A stretch of DNA of 64,000 nt from Vulcaniibacterium tengchongense (GCF_003814555.1 NZ_RKQN01000002.1:744001-808000); one strand, 5' to 3'; positions 1 through 10,538 are shown, counted from the stretch's first letter. Notes: generated by a model from the letters alone, not told the origin. Made by a program: numbers and translations.

Positions 1-885
1 GCCGGCCTCGCCGAGCGCGGCGAACACCCGGTTGAGGTCCATCGCCCGCGGCATTTCCAGGTCGAGGGTGTGGTCGTCCGCGGCGACCAGCGTCGCGCCC
101 GGGATCGCCGGCAGCGCCTGCGGCAGCCCGCCGTCGATGTCGAGCAGGAAGCCCTCGACGTCCAGCTTGGCCAGCAGCGCCTTCATCGGCCCCTGCTCGA
201 CGATGCGGCCGCGGTCGATGATGGCGAGGTTGCGACACAGGCTCTCGGCTTCCTCGAGGTAGTGCGTGGTCAGGATGATCGTGGTGCCGGCGGCGTTGAT
301 GTCCTTGAGCGTCTTCCACATGCCGCGGCGGATCTCGATGTCGACGCCGGCGGTGGGTTCGTCGAGGATCAGCAGCCGGGGCCGGGTCATCATCGCCCGC
401 GCGATCATCAGCCGCCGCTTCATGCCGCCGGACAGCGTGCGCGACATCTTCTCGGCCTTGTCCCACAGCTGCGCGCGCTTGAGCTCCTCCTCGGCGCGCT
501 GCAGCGCCTCGGCGCGCGGAATGCCGTAGAAGCCGGCGTAGTTGACCAGGATGTCGATCGGCTTCTCGAACATGTTGAAGTTCAGCTCCTGCGGCACCAG
601 GCCGATCAGGCGCATCGCCTCGTCGCGCCGGCGCTGCAGGTCGACGCCGAAGATCGAGACCGAACCGGAACTGAGGTTGACCAGCGAGCTGACGATGCCG
701 ATCAGCGTGGACTTGCCGGCGCCGTTGGGCCCGAGCAGGGCGAAGAAGTCGCCCGGCGCGACTTCGAGGGTCACGCCCTTGAGCGCCTCGACCCCGGTCT
801 TGTGGGCGCCGCCGTCGTAGGTCTTGCGCAGATCGCGCACCGACAGGGCGGGAACGGCGGCGGGCGCCGCGACGGTCTGGTTCAT
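1..885 (-). CDS. ABC transporter ATP-binding protein, 3' end outside window
   Basis: This is the nucleotide-binding subunit of an ABC-2 type (YadG/NodI-like) transporter; it hydrolyses ATP at the cytoplasmic face of a partner permease. Reading leftward from the ATG at 885, 295 codons stay open to the window edge, so the C-terminus is missing. Walker A GPNGAGKST is at about residues 52-60, the LSGGM signature at 151-155, and Walker B LLILDEP at 171-177 followed by the D-loop and an H-loop histidine (LTTHYLEEAE). A Q-loop (VPQE) is near residue 98. The permease gene is presumably the next one beyond position 1. It is divergent from the ferredoxin reductase gene, with a 103-base shared upstream region. 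The family is certain; the substrate is unknown. Confidence 0.93.
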   Translation of the reverse strand, partial: MNQTVAAPAAVPALSVRDLRKTYDGGAHKTGVEALKGVTLEVAPGDFFALLGPNGAGKSTLIGIVSSLVNLSSGSVSIFGVDLQRRRDEAMRLIGLVPQELNFNMFEKPIDILVNYAGFYGIPRAEALQRAEEELKRAQLWDKAEKMSRTLSGGMKRRLMIARAMMTRPRLLILDEPTAGVDIEIRRGMWKTLKDINAAGTTIILTTHYLEEAESLCRNLAIIDRGRIVEQGPMKALLAKLDVEGFLLDIDGGLPQALPAIPGATLVAADDHTLDLEMPRAMDLNRVFAALGEAG

Positions 886-988
886 GGGAAGTGAAGCCTG
901 CGCCGCGAGCCGCGCGGCGATCGGCGCTAGTATAGGCGCCCCCGTGGCGACGCTCCGGCCACGCACTGTTGCAGGTTCCGTCCGCTCC

Positions 989-1744
989 GTGGCCATCCAG
1001 CACTTTCCGCTCAAGCTCGTCTCGCGCCGCATGCTGGCCCCCTCGGTCGGGCACTACACCTTCGTCCGCGACGACGGCGAGCCGCTCGACTTCGTGCCGG
1101 GCCAGTTCATCCAGGTGCATTTCCGGTACGCCGACGGCACGCCGACCAAGCGCAGCTATTCGCTGGCCACGGTCCACGACCACGCGCTCGGCCCCGGCGA
1201 GGCGGTCGAGATCGCGGTCAGCTACGTGCCGGGCGGCGCCGCGACCGCGCTGTTCGAGGGCCTGGAACCCGGCGACCGGGTCGACGCCAGCGGCCCGTTC
1301 GGCCGCTTCTGCCTGATGCCGAACGACCGCAACCCGCGCTATCTGCTGATCGCCACCGGCACCGGGGTGACGCCGTACCGGTCGATGCTGCCGCAGCTGG
1401 AAGCGCTGATCCGCGAGCGCGACCTGCGCGTGGTGCTGCTGTTCGGCGCGCGCACGCCCGCCGAGCTGCTCTACGGCGAGGAGTTCTACGCCTTCGCCGC
1501 GCGCCATCCGCGCAACTTCCGCTTCGTGCCGTGCTTCTCGCGCGAGCTGCCGGCCGAACCGCACCCCGACGTGCGCCACGGCTACGTGCAGCAGTTCCTC
1601 GACGAGTTCGCGCCGAACCCGCAGGAGGACGTGGCCTACCTGTGCGGCAACCCGAACATGGTCGACGCCTGCTTCGAGGCGCTGAAGGGCCACGGCCTGC
1701 CGGTGGCGCAGATCCGGCGCGAGAAGTACGTCAGCAGCAAGTAG
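989..1744 (+). CDS. fpr: Ferredoxin--NADP(+) reductase
   Basis: A 251-residue flavoprotein that moves electrons between NADPH and ferredoxin or flavodoxin in the cytoplasm. The FAD-binding signature RSYS is at residues 55-58, the pyrophosphate/NADP loop GTGVTPY at 124-130, and the C-terminal CGNPNM nucleotide motif near residue 215. The protein ends YVSSK, without the terminal aromatic residue of plant-type enzymes, as is usual for bacterial subclass II Fprs. The GTG at 989 is chosen because the family homology starts with AIQHFPLKL directly after it; the open frame upstream is only GC-rich read-through. No strong ribosome-binding site is visible. Confidence 0.9.
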   Translation: MAIQHFPLKLVSRRMLAPSVGHYTFVRDDGEPLDFVPGQFIQVHFRYADGTPTKRSYSLATVHDHALGPGEAVEIAVSYVPGGAATALFEGLEPGDRVDASGPFGRFCLMPNDRNPRYLLIATGTGVTPYRSMLPQLEALIRERDLRVVLLFGARTPAELLYGEEFYAFAARHPRNFRFVPCFSRELPAEPHPDVRHGYVQQFLDEFAPNPQEDVAYLCGNPNMVDACFEALKGHGLPVAQIRREKYVSSK

Positions 1745-2147
1745 GCGCGCGGACCGCGCGCCCGGGTCGAGTCGCGGGCGACGGTTCCTCCGGCACCGTC
1801 GCCGCGAGGCGGTGGCGCGTTCGCCGCGGCAACGGGTTCAGCGCGGCGTTTCCCCGGCGACGAGGCCGCCTGCCAACAGTGTCCAGCTGCCTGTGCTCGG
1901 CTTCGCCGGCCGGGCCATGCCGGGCACGCTCTCGACGATCCCGTTCCCCGGCAAGACCGCATCTCGCAGCGAGGGCCGCTCGGGAGGCCGGCAGGATTCC
2001 GCGCGGCAGCCCGCGGCCGGTCGCGCATCGCGGGCGCGGCGCCGGCACGCACCGCGCGGACGGTGCCTTGCGCGCCCGGACGCGGTCACATCCGCCGCCG
2101 TCCGCCGTCTATGATGCCGACGACGGGACCCACGGGGGAGACGGACC
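1745..2147. other. Intergenic region, no gene seen
   Basis: About 400 bases of GC-rich sequence between fpr and the hydrolase operon. Reading frames through it lack recognisable protein motifs. I see no clear promoter, tRNA or strong terminator. The last 30 bases carry a purine-rich GGGGGAGACGG tract that probably supplies the ribosome-binding site for the ATG at 2148. Confidence 0.5.
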
Positions 2148-3650
2148 ATGCCCGATTTCCGATGGCGGCTCGCCGCGGTCGCCACGGCCCTGCTGCTGGC
2201 CGGCTGCGGCGGCGGTGCGAGGAACGCGGACGACACCGCCGGCGTACGCCGCTACGGCGCGCTCGCGTTCGCGCCGTGCACGCTCAGCGGCGGCGCCGGC
2301 GCCAGCATCGCCGCGCAATGCACCACCCTGTCCGTGCCGGAGAACCCGGCCGCGCCGCAGGGCCGCGCGATCGCCCTGCGCATCGCCTGGCTGCCCGCCA
2401 CCGACGCGGCCGGCGCCGCGCCGGACCCGGTGTTCTTCCTCACCGGCGGCCCCGGCCAGGCGGCGACCGAGTCCTGGCCCGCGGTCGACCCTGCCTTCGC
2501 CGAGGTGCGCAAGCGCCGGCACGTGATCCTGGTCGACCAGCGCGGCACCGGCGGCTCGCACCCGCTGATCTGTCGCGACGCGCAAGGCCGCAGCGCGGTG
2601 GCGGACGAAGGCGCGGCCGGCAGCGACGAGATCGCCGGCTTCGCCCGCCGCTGCGCCGGCGCGCTCGACGCCGACCCGCGGCACTACACCACCACCGACG
2701 CCGTCGCCGACCTCGAGCGGGTGCGCGCCGCGCTCGGCGCCGAAACCGTCGACCTGGTCGGCGCGTCCTACGGCACCCGCGTGGCGCAGCAGTACGCGAT
2801 GCGCCATCCGCGCCGGGTGCGGGCGATGGTGCTCGACGGCCTGGTGCCGAACGAGCTGGCGCTCGGCGCCGAGCACGCGCGCAATCTCGACGCCTCGCTG
2901 GCGCTGCAGTTCGCCAAGTGCCGCGAGCTGCCCGCCTGCGGCGACCGCTTCGGCGACACCCGCGCGCGCCTGCGCGCGCTGATGCGGCGCCTGCGCGAGG
3001 CGCCGGTCGAGGTGGCCTACCGCGATCCGGGCACCGGCGAGGAGCGCCGCGGCACGCTCGGCGCGGACACGGTCGCCGGCCTGACCCGGCTGTTCGCCTA
3101 CGCGCCCGAGGCCGCCTCGCTGCTGCCGCTGGTGCTGAGCGAGGCCGACCAGGGACGCTACGCGGCGCTGATGGCGCTGAGCCGGCTGGTGCAGGACCAG
3201 CTCGGCGAGCAGATCGCGCACGGCATGCAGCTGTCGGTGCTATGCGCCGAGGACGCGGACCTGCTGACGCCCGATCCGGCCGAAGCCGACACCGTGCTCG
3301 GCACCGCCCTGGTCGACCTGCTCCGCGCGCAATGCGCCGTGTGGCCGCGCGGCCGCCGTCCCGCCGACTTCCACCGGCCGCTGCGCTCGGACGCGCCGGC
3401 GCTGCTGCTGTCGGGCGAATTCGACCCGGTCACGCCGCCGCGCTACGGCGAGCAGGTGCTCGCGGGCCTGCCGAACGGCCGCCATCTCGTGCTGCGCGGC
3501 CGCGGCCACGGCAGCTTCGCGGTCGGCTGCGTGCCCAAGCTGCTCGGCCGCTTCCTCGAGACCGCCGACGCCAAGGCGCTCGACGCGAGCTGCCTCGACA
3601 GCGTCGGCTACGTGCCGCCGTTCACCGGCTTCAACGGTTGGGAGCCCTGA
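2148..3650 (+). CDS. Lipoprotein alpha/beta hydrolase (TAP-like peptidase family)
   Basis: A 500-residue alpha/beta-hydrolase of the tripeptidyl/prolyl aminopeptidase (peptidase S33, TAP-like) type. Residues 1-20 form a lipoprotein signal ending LLLAGC, so the enzyme is probably membrane-anchored and faces the periplasm. The fold shows an oxyanion segment FFLTGGPGQ, DQRGTGGS, the nucleophile elbow GASYG with Ser207, the acid in SGEFDP and the histidine in GRGHGSF. The C-terminal TAP-like segment with paired cysteines follows. The stop codon abuts the GTG of the ABC ATPase at 3651, so hydrolase, ATPase and permease look like one coupled operon. The natural substrate is not apparent; released small peptides are a guess. 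Confidence 0.85.
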   Translation: MPDFRWRLAAVATALLLAGCGGGARNADDTAGVRRYGALAFAPCTLSGGAGASIAAQCTTLSVPENPAAPQGRAIALRIAWLPATDAAGAAPDPVFFLTGGPGQAATESWPAVDPAFAEVRKRRHVILVDQRGTGGSHPLICRDAQGRSAVADEGAAGSDEIAGFARRCAGALDADPRHYTTTDAVADLERVRAALGAETVDLVGASYGTRVAQQYAMRHPRRVRAMVLDGLVPNELALGAEHARNLDASLALQFAKCRELPACGDRFGDTRARLRALMRRLREAPVEVAYRDPGTGEERRGTLGADTVAGLTRLFAYAPEAASLLPLVLSEADQGRYAALMALSRLVQDQLGEQIAHGMQLSVLCAEDADLLTPDPAEADTVLGTALVDLLRAQCAVWPRGRRPADFHRPLRSDAPALLLSGEFDPVTPPRYGEQVLAGLPNGRHLVLRGRGHGSFAVGCVPKLLGRFLETADAKALDASCLDSVGYVPPFTGFNGWEP

Positions 3651-4393
<743 letters not shown>

Positions 4394-4397
<4 letters not shown>

Positions 4398-5584
4398 CCA
4401 CGCCGAACGTGTTCTCCGCGGTGTGGACGGTGATGCGAAAGGAGCTGCGCGACATCGGGCGCGACCGGCGCACGCTCGCGCTCGCCCTGCTGCTGGGCCC
4501 GCTGCTGTATCCGGTGCTGATGATCGGCATCGGCGCGCTCGCCGAGGGCCGCGCCAGGACCCAGCTCGACAAGACCCTGGAACTGCCGGTGGCCGGGCGC
4601 GAGCACGCGCCGAACCTGGTCGCGTTCCTCGCCACCCAGGGCATCCGCGCGGTGGACGCGCCGGCGGACCTGGACGCCGCGGTCGCGCGCCAGGACGCCG
4701 ACGTCGGCCTGCGCATCGATCCGGGCTACGCCGAGGCCTGGCGCGCCGGCCGGCCGGCGCTGGTCGAGGTGGTCCACGACAGCACCCGCCGCAACGCCGA
4801 GATCCCGGTGCTGCGCGTGCGCAGGGCGCTGGAGGGCTACCGCGACCAGGTCGGCGCGCTGCGCCTGCTGGTGCGCGGGCTCGACCCGGGCCTGACCCGC
4901 GCGCTCGCGGTCGGCAGCCGCGACGTGGCCAGCGCCGACGCCAAGCGCGGCCTGCTGCTGTCGGGCATCCTGCCCTACCTGCTGATCCTGATGGCGTTCC
5001 TCGGCGGCGCGTACCTGATCATCGACGCCACCGCGGGCGAACGCGAGCGCCAGTCCCTGGAACCGCTGCTGGCCACGCCGGCGCCGCGCGGCGCCATCGT
5101 CAGCGGCAAGATCGCCGCCGCGTGCGCGCTCGGCCTGCTGTCGCTGCTGCTCACCCTGCTGGCGTTCAAGCTCGGCGCGCAGCTCGCCACCGGCGTGGCG
5201 CGCCTGCTCGATGTGCGCTGGAGCGCGATGGGCAAGATGCTGCTGGTCCTGCTGCCGATGCTGTTCGTCGGCACCACCCTGCTCACCTTCCTCGCCGCCG
5301 CGGCCAAGAGCGTCAAGGAAGCGCAGAGCCACATGACCTGGCTGATGCTGCTGCCGATGCTGCCGACCATCGCGCTGGCGGCGAATCCGATCAAGACCGC
5401 GCCGTGGCAGTACGCGGTGCCGTTCCTCGCGCAGAACCAGATGCTGCTGAAGGTGATCCGCGGCGAGGCGATCGAGCCGGCGACCTGGGCGATCTATCTC
5501 GGCGCGTCCTGCGGCCTGGCGGCACTGCTGTGGTGCGCGGCGGTATGGCGCTACCGGCAGGAGCGGCTGGCGATCTCGGGCTAG
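4394..5584 (+). CDS. NatB-like ABC transporter permease
   Basis: A 396-residue ABC-2 permease. One transmembrane segment lies at about residues 28-48, then a large extracytoplasmic domain (about 50-190), then at least five hydrophobic segments in the C-terminal half, the NatB/ABC-2 layout. The conserved GERERQSLEPLLATP coupling segment sits between the second and third membrane spans. The ATG overlaps the ATPase stop codon by four bases. Together with the upstream ATPase it should form a (2+2) exporter. The substrate is not determined; NatAB of Bacillus exports Na+, but other ABC-2 exporters look alike. Confidence 0.87.
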
Positions 5585-5644
5585 CGGCGCGCCCGGCGCG
5601 GCGCACCGCCACCGCCCTTGGCGCCTTTTCCTGCCCCCAACGAA

Positions 5645-5680
5645 CAGCCCTCTCCCGCCACGCGGGAGACGGCGAGGGCA
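5645..5680. repeat. Imperfect palindromic intergenic repeat, copy 1
   Basis: The sequence CCTCTCCCGCCACGCGGGAGAC forms an imperfect hairpin and closely resembles the perfect one about 165 bases downstream. Palindromes of the form CTCTCCCGC-GCGGGAGAG are a frequent class of intergenic repeat in high-GC proteobacteria. Lying between convergent genes, it may also help end transcription, but it lacks a T-run. Confidence 0.5.
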
Positions 5681-5805
5681 CTCCGGCAGCGCGTCCCCAC
5701 CCGGCCTGCGGGGCACCTTCTTCCGCGGGCGGAAAAGGGAAACAGCGAAGAGAGGCCGAACGGCGAACTCGCCGCGGCCAGGCCCCGCTCCGCCCTGACG
5801 AATAG

Positions 5806-5842
5806 CCCCTCTCCCGCATGCGGGAGAGGGGTTGGGGTGAGG
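5806..5842. repeat. Perfect palindromic intergenic repeat, copy 2
   Basis: The 20-base sequence CTCTCCCGCATGCGGGAGAG is a perfect palindrome, flanked by CCCC and GGGG that lengthen the stem, and followed by GTTGGGGTGAGG. It lies between the convergent permease and TonB-domain genes, so it could act as a bidirectional transcription block. The form is that of a dispersed REP-like element. Confidence 0.6.
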
Positions 5843-5850
5843 GGGCGGCG

Positions 5851-6036
5851 GCAGTGCCGCGTCGCGATGTGCCGCTTCGGATACGGCGTCGCCGCCCTCC
5901 ATGGCGCAACGGTGCGGGCTTCGGATCGCCCGGCCCCGCCTTCGCGCGCAGTGCCGCGTCGCGATGTGCCGCTTCGGATAGGGCGCCGCTGCCCTCCCTG
6001 GCGCAACGGTGCGGGCTTCGGATGGCCCGGTCCGGC
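5851..6036. repeat. Two direct repeats of about 90 bp, 97 bp apart
   Basis: Positions 5851-5940 and 5948-6036 are near-identical direct copies; both begin GCAGTGCCGCGTCGCGATGT and both contain GGCGCAACGGTGCGGGCTTCGGAT. They differ at a handful of bases. No protein-coding signal is visible in either. The remainder of the 5585-6091 gap holds only this pair and the two palindromes. Confidence 0.8.
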
Positions 6037-6091
6037 TTCCATGGCCGGGCGTTCGCTCCCGCGCGGGCCAATGGCCCGCAAGCGCGGGAGC

Positions 6092-7144
6092 TCACCCCTC
6101 CGGGTTGAAGCCGATGGTGCGGCGGGTGGTGACCGGGGCGCTGACCGGCTGGAAGCGCCACTTGCGCACCGCGTTGACCGCTTCGCGGTCGAACACGCGC
6201 GCCGGGTTGGAGCGGACCACGCGCGCGGCGGTCACCGAGCCGTCGGTGCCGACGGTGAATTCGACCTGCACCTCGCCCGAGGTGCCGGCGCGCAGCGCCT
6301 CGGGCGGATAGCGCGGCGCCGGGGTCGAGACCGGGCGCAGCGCCTCGGCGCCGCCGGCCGCGGGCGCGGCGGCGGTGCGGGCGGCGGCGGCGCGTTGCTC
6401 GGCCGCACGCTGTTCGGCGGCGCGCTGCTCGGCCGCGCGTTGTTCGGCGGCGCGCTGTTCCGCCGCGCGCTGCTCGGCGGCCTGGCGCTCCGCGGTCTGC
6501 TGCTGTTGCTGCTGTTGCTGGGCGAGCTGGCGCGCCGCTTCCTCCTGCTGCCGGCGCTGGTCCTCCTGGCGCTTCTTCTCGAGTTCGGCCTGGCGCTTGG
6601 CCTCTTCCTCGGCGCTCAGCTTCTGCTGCTCGGCGCGCTGGGCCACCAGCCCCTGCTGCTGGACGATGCTGTTCTTCAGCCGCGCTAGCGCGGGGTGTTG
6701 CGGGTCGGCCTTCTCCAGCAGCGCGGACAGGCGCTGCGCCTCGGCGAAGTCCTCGCGGTTGACGCTCTGCTCGATCGCGATCACCACCATCGGCAACAGG
6801 TCGGTCAGCGCGCTCGACACCGCGGCGTCGCCGGGGGCCTTGTCGCGCAGGGCCAGGTAGTACTCGACCGCGTTGTCCTCGGCCGGGGCGTACAGGCGGT
6901 TCTCGCCGTAGGCCTTGCGCGCGGCCTCGCGCAGCTGGTCCGCGCTGAGCGCGGCGACCTTGCTCGAGACGGCGTTCGCCGCGGTCACGGCCGGCGCCGC
7001 GGCGGCGGGCTTCGCGGTCGCCGCGTCGTCCTGGGCGGGCTGTTCCTTCTGGCACGCGGCCAGCGCGAAGGCCAGGGCCAGTGCGGCCGGTGGCAGGACG
7101 GACAAACGGCGCGCGCGCCGCTGCAGCGGTTGGACTTCGGTCAT
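6092..7144 (-). CDS. Lipoprotein with coiled coil and TonB C-terminal domain
   Basis: A 350-residue envelope protein. The N-terminus has a basic head, a hydrophobic stretch and the lipobox LAAC with Cys31, so it should be lipidated. Residues about 50-150 form an alpha-helical region of TPR character. Residues about 160-250 are a Gln/Glu/Arg-rich coiled coil with an eight-Gln run and six tandem AEQRA units. The last 80 residues are a TonB C-terminal domain (PRYPPEALRAGTSGEVQVEF, then AVRKWRFQP). Ordinary TonB is held by an N-terminal transmembrane helix; here lipid attachment would replace it. The gene is monocistronic and convergent with the NatAB operon. It could be an unusual energy transducer or a structural envelope protein that reuses the domain. 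Confidence 0.82.
   Translation of the reverse strand: MTEVQPLQRRARRLSVLPPAALALAFALAACQKEQPAQDDAATAKPAAAAPAVTAANAVSSKVAALSADQLREAARKAYGENRLYAPAEDNAVEYYLALRDKAPGDAAVSSALTDLLPMVVIAIEQSVNREDFAEAQRLSALLEKADPQHPALARLKNSIVQQQGLVAQRAEQQKLSAEEEAKRQAELEKKRQEDQRRQQEEAARQLAQQQQQQQQTAERQAAEQRAAEQRAAEQRAAEQRAAEQRAAEQRAAAARTAAAPAAGGAEALRPVSTPAPRYPPEALRAGTSGEVQVEFTVGTDGSVTAARVVRSNPARVFDREAVNAVRKWRFQPVSAPVTTRRTIGFNPEG
6391..6480. repeat. Six tandem 15-bp units inside the TonB-domain lipoprotein gene
   Basis: Six 15-base units of the form CGCGCTGCTCGGCGG (plus strand) lie head to tail and encode six AEQRA pentapeptides on the minus strand. They differ only at wobble-type positions. Copy number change would keep the reading frame and alter coiled-coil length. 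Confidence 0.85.
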
Positions 7145-7285
7145 TGGCGGACATCTCCCCTGTGGCGCCCCGGGCGCACGACACTACATCGCGTGACGCG
7201 GCGCCTTTGTCAAGCGTACGTTCATGTTGGAGCCTAACACCTCCGCGCCGGCGGCGTCCCGGCAGCGGTCGCGGTCCGCGGCACG

Positions 7286-8626
7286 CTACTTGCCGATGCA
7301 GAAGCTGGCGAAGATGTGCCCGAGCAGGTCGTCGGCGCGGACCCGGCCGGTGATCTCGCCGAGCCGGTCGTGGGCCAGGCGCAGGGATTCGGACGCCAGT
7401 TCCAGCGCTTCGAGGGCCAATTGCGCGCGGGCCTCGGCCAGGGCCTCGGCGGCGCGCTGCAGGGCCTCGACGTGGCGGGCGCGGGCGGTGAACGCGCCCT
7501 CGCCGGCCGCGCCGGCGCCGGCCAGCTCGCGCAATCGCGCGTGCAGCGCATCCAGGCCCTGGCCGGTCCGCGCCGAGACCGCCAGCGCGTCGGCCGGCAG
7601 GGCCGGCGGCGCCGGCAGCAGGTCGGCCTTGTTGTACAGCCACAGCCGGCGCGGCGCCGCGGCCACGGCGTCGGCGACCGCGGCGCGGCCCGCGTCCGGC
7701 GCGCGCGCGTCGAGCACGACCAGGGCCAGGTCGGCGCGCTCGAGCTCGGCGCGGGCGCGGCGCATGCCCTCGCGCTCGATCGCGTCGCCGCCCTCGCGCA
7801 GGCCGGCGGTGTCGACCAAGGTCAGCTCGACGCCGTCGCTGCGGATGGTTTCGTGCAGCAGGTCGCGGGTGGTGCCGGCGAGCTCGGTGACGATCGCGCG
7901 CTCGCTGCCGGCGAGGGCATTGAGCAGCGAGCTCTTGCCGGCGTTCGGCGGGCCGACGATCACCGCGTGCAGGCCGTCGCGCAGGCGCCGGCCGCGCTCG
8001 GCGGCGCGCAGCAGCGCGGCCAGCGCGTCGGCGGTCGCGTCCAGGCGCGCGCGCAGCGGGGCGCCGCCGAGGGTGTCGAGCGGTTCGTCGGCGAAGTCGA
8101 TCGCGGCCTCGACGTGCACCCGGATCGCCAGCAGGTCCTCGGCCAGCGCCTCCACCCGGCGCGAGAACTCGCCGTCGAGCGCGCGGCGCGCGGCGCGGGC
8201 GGCGTGCAGGTCGGCGGCGGCGATCAGGTCGGCCACCGCCTCGGCCTGGGCGAGGTCGAGCCGGCCTTCGAGGAAGGCGCGCTCGCTGAACTCGCCCGGG
8301 CGGGCGCGGCGCGCGCCCAGTTCGACGCAGCGGGCGACCAGCGCCTGCAGCACCGCCGGGCTGCCGTGCGCCTGCAGTTCGGCCACGTCCTCGCCGGTGT
8401 AGCTGGCCGGGGCGGCGAAGTACAAGGCGATGCCATCGTCGAGCACCGCGCCGGCGGCGTCGCGGAAGCGCGCGTAGTGGACCCGGCGCGGCGTCAGCGG
8501 CCGCGCGCAGATCGCCTCGGCGATGCGCCGCGCCTGCGGCCCGGACAGGCGCACGATGCCGACGCCGCCGGCGCCGGGAGCGGTGGCGATCGCGGCGATG
8601 GTGTCGCGGGCGGGGTCGGCGGGCAT
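7286..8626 (-). CDS. mnmE: tRNA modification GTPase MnmE (TrmE)
   Basis: A 446-residue GTPase that, with MnmG, installs the 5-carboxymethylaminomethyl group on wobble uridine 34 of certain tRNAs, using GTP and a tetrahydrofolate derivative. The N-terminal folate-binding domain spans about residues 6-125. The G domain has the P-loop GPPNAGKS (225-232), the GTTRD G2 loop (251-255), DTAG (272-275) and NKAD. The protein ends with the diagnostic CIGK, whose cysteine is catalytic. The ATG at 8626 is preferred because homology begins at [12 protein letters not shown]; the frame extends 59 codons further upstream without family resemblance. It is the last gene of the rpmH-rnpA-yidC-mnmE run, but a strong terminator separates it from yidC. 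Confidence 0.97.
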   Translation of the reverse strand: MPADPARDTIAAIATAPGAGGVGIVRLSGPQARRIAEAICARPLTPRRVHYARFRDAAGAVLDDGIALYFAAPASYTGEDVAELQAHGSPAVLQALVARCVELGARRARPGEFSERAFLEGRLDLAQAEAVADLIAAADLHAARAARRALDGEFSRRVEALAEDLLAIRVHVEAAIDFADEPLDTLGGAPLRARLDATADALAALLRAAERGRRLRDGLHAVIVGPPNAGKSSLLNALAGSERAIVTELAGTTRDLLHETIRSDGVELTLVDTAGLREGGDAIEREGMRRARAELERADLALVVLDARAPDAGRAAVADAVAAAPRRLWLYNKADLLPAPPALPADALAVSARTGQGLDALHARLRELAGAGAAGEGAFTARARHVEALQRAAEALAEARAQLALEALELASESLRLAHDRLGEITGRVRADDLLGHIFASFCIGK

Positions 8627-8801
8627 GGGCGTGGACGGTTCGATGGGGCTGCGAGGCCGGGCCGTAGCGCAGCCGCCGATGGGCAGGGATCGCAAGGATA
8701 CGTCGTCGTCGCGCCGCGGCCCGCGTGCGCGGCCGCGGCGCTTCGATGCGCGCCGCCGTTCCCTCCCAGCCGGCCGCGCCGCGGTCCGCCGCTCCTCGGG
8801 C

Positions 8802-8831
8802 AAAAAAAGACCCGCCGGCGGCGGGTCTTTT
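8802..8831 (-). terminator. Rho-independent terminator after yidC
   Basis: On the minus strand the sequence reads AAAAGACCCGCC-GCC-GGCGGGTCTTTTTTT: a GC-rich stem with A and T tracts on its two sides. It lies 16 bases past the yidC stop codon and should end the rpmH-rnpA-yidC transcript before mnmE. The matching A-tract means it may work in both directions. Confidence 0.9.
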
Positions 8832-8846
8832 CGTCGGGCGCGCCGC

Positions 8847-10538
8847 TCAGCCCTTGGCCGGCGCCTCGCTGTAGCGCTTGATCATCCACCACTGCTGCAG
8901 CAGGCCCAGCGCGCCGTTGGTCACCCAGTACAGCACCAGGCCGGCCGGGAAGAACGCGAACATCACGCCGAACACGATCGGCATCCACTGCATCATCTTG
9001 GCCTGCATCGGGTCCAGGCCGGTGGTGGGGTTGAGCTTCTGCGTGAACCACATGATCGCGACGTTGATCACCGGCAGCACGAAGTAGGGGTCGCGCGCGG
9101 TCAGGTCGGTGATCCAACCGATCCACGGCGCGTGGCGCAACTCGACCGACTCCGACAGCATCCAGTACAGCGCCAGGAACACCGGCATCTGCACCAGGAT
9201 CGGCAGGCAGCCGCCGACCGGGTTGATCTTCTCCTTCTTGTACAGCTCCATCATCGCCATCTGGAACTTCTGGCGGTCGTCGCCGTAGCGTTCCTTGAGC
9301 TGCTGGATGCGCGGCTGGAACTTGCGCATCTTCGCCATCGATTTGTACTGCGCCGCCGACAGCGGGTACATCACCAGCTTGATCAGCAGCACCAGGCCGA
9401 CGATGGCCCAGCCCCAGTTGCCGGTCAGCCGGTGGATCCAGGCCAGCACCGAGAACAGCCAGCCGGCGATCGCGGCCATGATGCTGAAGCTGCTGAAGTC
9501 CACCGCGCGGTCCAGGCCGGGCACGTTCTCCGCCTCGATCGCCTTGACCAGCTTCGGGCCGACCCACAGCCGCGCCTGCGTGCTCGCGGTCGCGCCGGGC
9601 GCGACGGTGACGCCGGGGCCGAGTTCGCGGATCAGGTACTGGGTGCCGCCCGCGCCCTGCGGCGTCGCCAGCGAGAAGGTGCTGTGATCGTTCGCGCCCG
9701 GGATCCACGCGGCGAAGAAGTGATGCTGCAGCATCGCGATCCAGCCGCCGGTGACCTGCTTGTTGAGCGGGCCGTCGTCGGCGAAGTCCTCGTACTTGCG
9801 CTTCTCGTACTTGTCGCCGCTGGAGTACCAGGCGGCGCCCTGGAAGCTGTACTGCTCGGCGCTGGTCGGGCCCTTGCGCACCAGCTCGCGCGGCACGCGG
9901 GTGAGCTGGCGGTAGACGTAGCCCTGCCACGGCGCCGCGCCGCGGTTGACCACCTCGTCGCGCACCTGCACCACGTAGTCGTTGCGGCGGAAGGTGTAGG
10001 TGCGGCGGATGGTGACGCCGTTGGGACCGGTCCAGACGAACGGCACCGTGATCTCGCGCGCGCCGTCGGCCAGCGCGTACTCGCGCTGCGCGGCTTCCGC
10101 ACGGAAGCTGCCCTGGTGGGTCGGCGCCGGGCCGCTGCCGCTGACCCAGCCGCTCTGGGCGACGAAGTAGTTGGCGGGATCCTGCGCGAACAGCCGCACC
10201 GGCGGGCTGTCCGGGTCGTGCGTGCGCGGGTACTTGAGCAGGTCGGCCTGGCGCAGCTCGCCGCCGTCGAGCACCACCCGCAACACGTCGGTGGTGACCA
10301 CGACCGGCGCGGCCGCCGCCGGAGCCGTGGGAGCCGCCGAGGCGGTGGCGGCGGGCGCGCCCGCCGCCGGGGCAGCCGGTACGGCGGGCACCGCCGCGGG
10401 CGCCGGCACGCTGGCGTCGACGGCCGCGGCCGCAGCGGCCGGCGCCGGCGGCGCGGCCTGCTCCTTGCCCCACTCCATCCACAGCAGCGTCGCCACCATC
10501 AGCCAGGCGAGGATCAGGAAAACGCGGGTCTGGTTCAT
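8847..10538 (-). CDS. yidC: Membrane protein insertase YidC
   Basis: A 563-residue inner-membrane insertase that inserts and folds membrane proteins, alone or with SecYEG. The N-terminal helix (residues 5-20, [17 protein letters not shown]) is followed by an Ala/Pro-rich linker and the large periplasmic P1 domain (about 80-345). The conserved five-helix core begins with [20 protein letters not shown], and the cytoplasmic hairpin [19 protein letters not shown] and [11 protein letters not shown] are clear. The ATG overlaps the rnpA stop codon (ATGA), implying coupling. No yidD lies between rnpA and yidC, unlike in E. coli. A strong terminator follows the stop codon. Confidence 0.97.
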   Translation of the reverse strand: MNQTRVFLILAWLMVATLLWMEWGKEQAAPPAPAAAAAAVDASVPAPAAVPAVPAAPAAGAPAATASAAPTAPAAAAPVVVTTDVLRVVLDGGELRQADLLKYPRTHDPDSPPVRLFAQDPANYFVAQSGWVSGSGPAPTHQGSFRAEAAQREYALADGAREITVPFVWTGPNGVTIRRTYTFRRNDYVVQVRDEVVNRGAAPWQGYVYRQLTRVPRELVRKGPTSAEQYSFQGAAWYSSGDKYEKRKYEDFADDGPLNKQVTGGWIAMLQHHFFAAWIPGANDHSTFSLATPQGAGGTQYLIRELGPGVTVAPGATASTQARLWVGPKLVKAIEAENVPGLDRAVDFSSFSIMAAIAGWLFSVLAWIHRLTGNWGWAIVGLVLLIKLVMYPLSAAQYKSMAKMRKFQPRIQQLKERYGDDRQKFQMAMMELYKKEKINPVGGCLPILVQMPVFLALYWMLSESVELRHAPWIGWITDLTARDPYFVLPVINVAIMWFTQKLNPTTGLDPMQAKMMQWMPIVFGVMFAFFPAGLVLYWVTNGALGLLQQWWMIKRYSEAPAKG

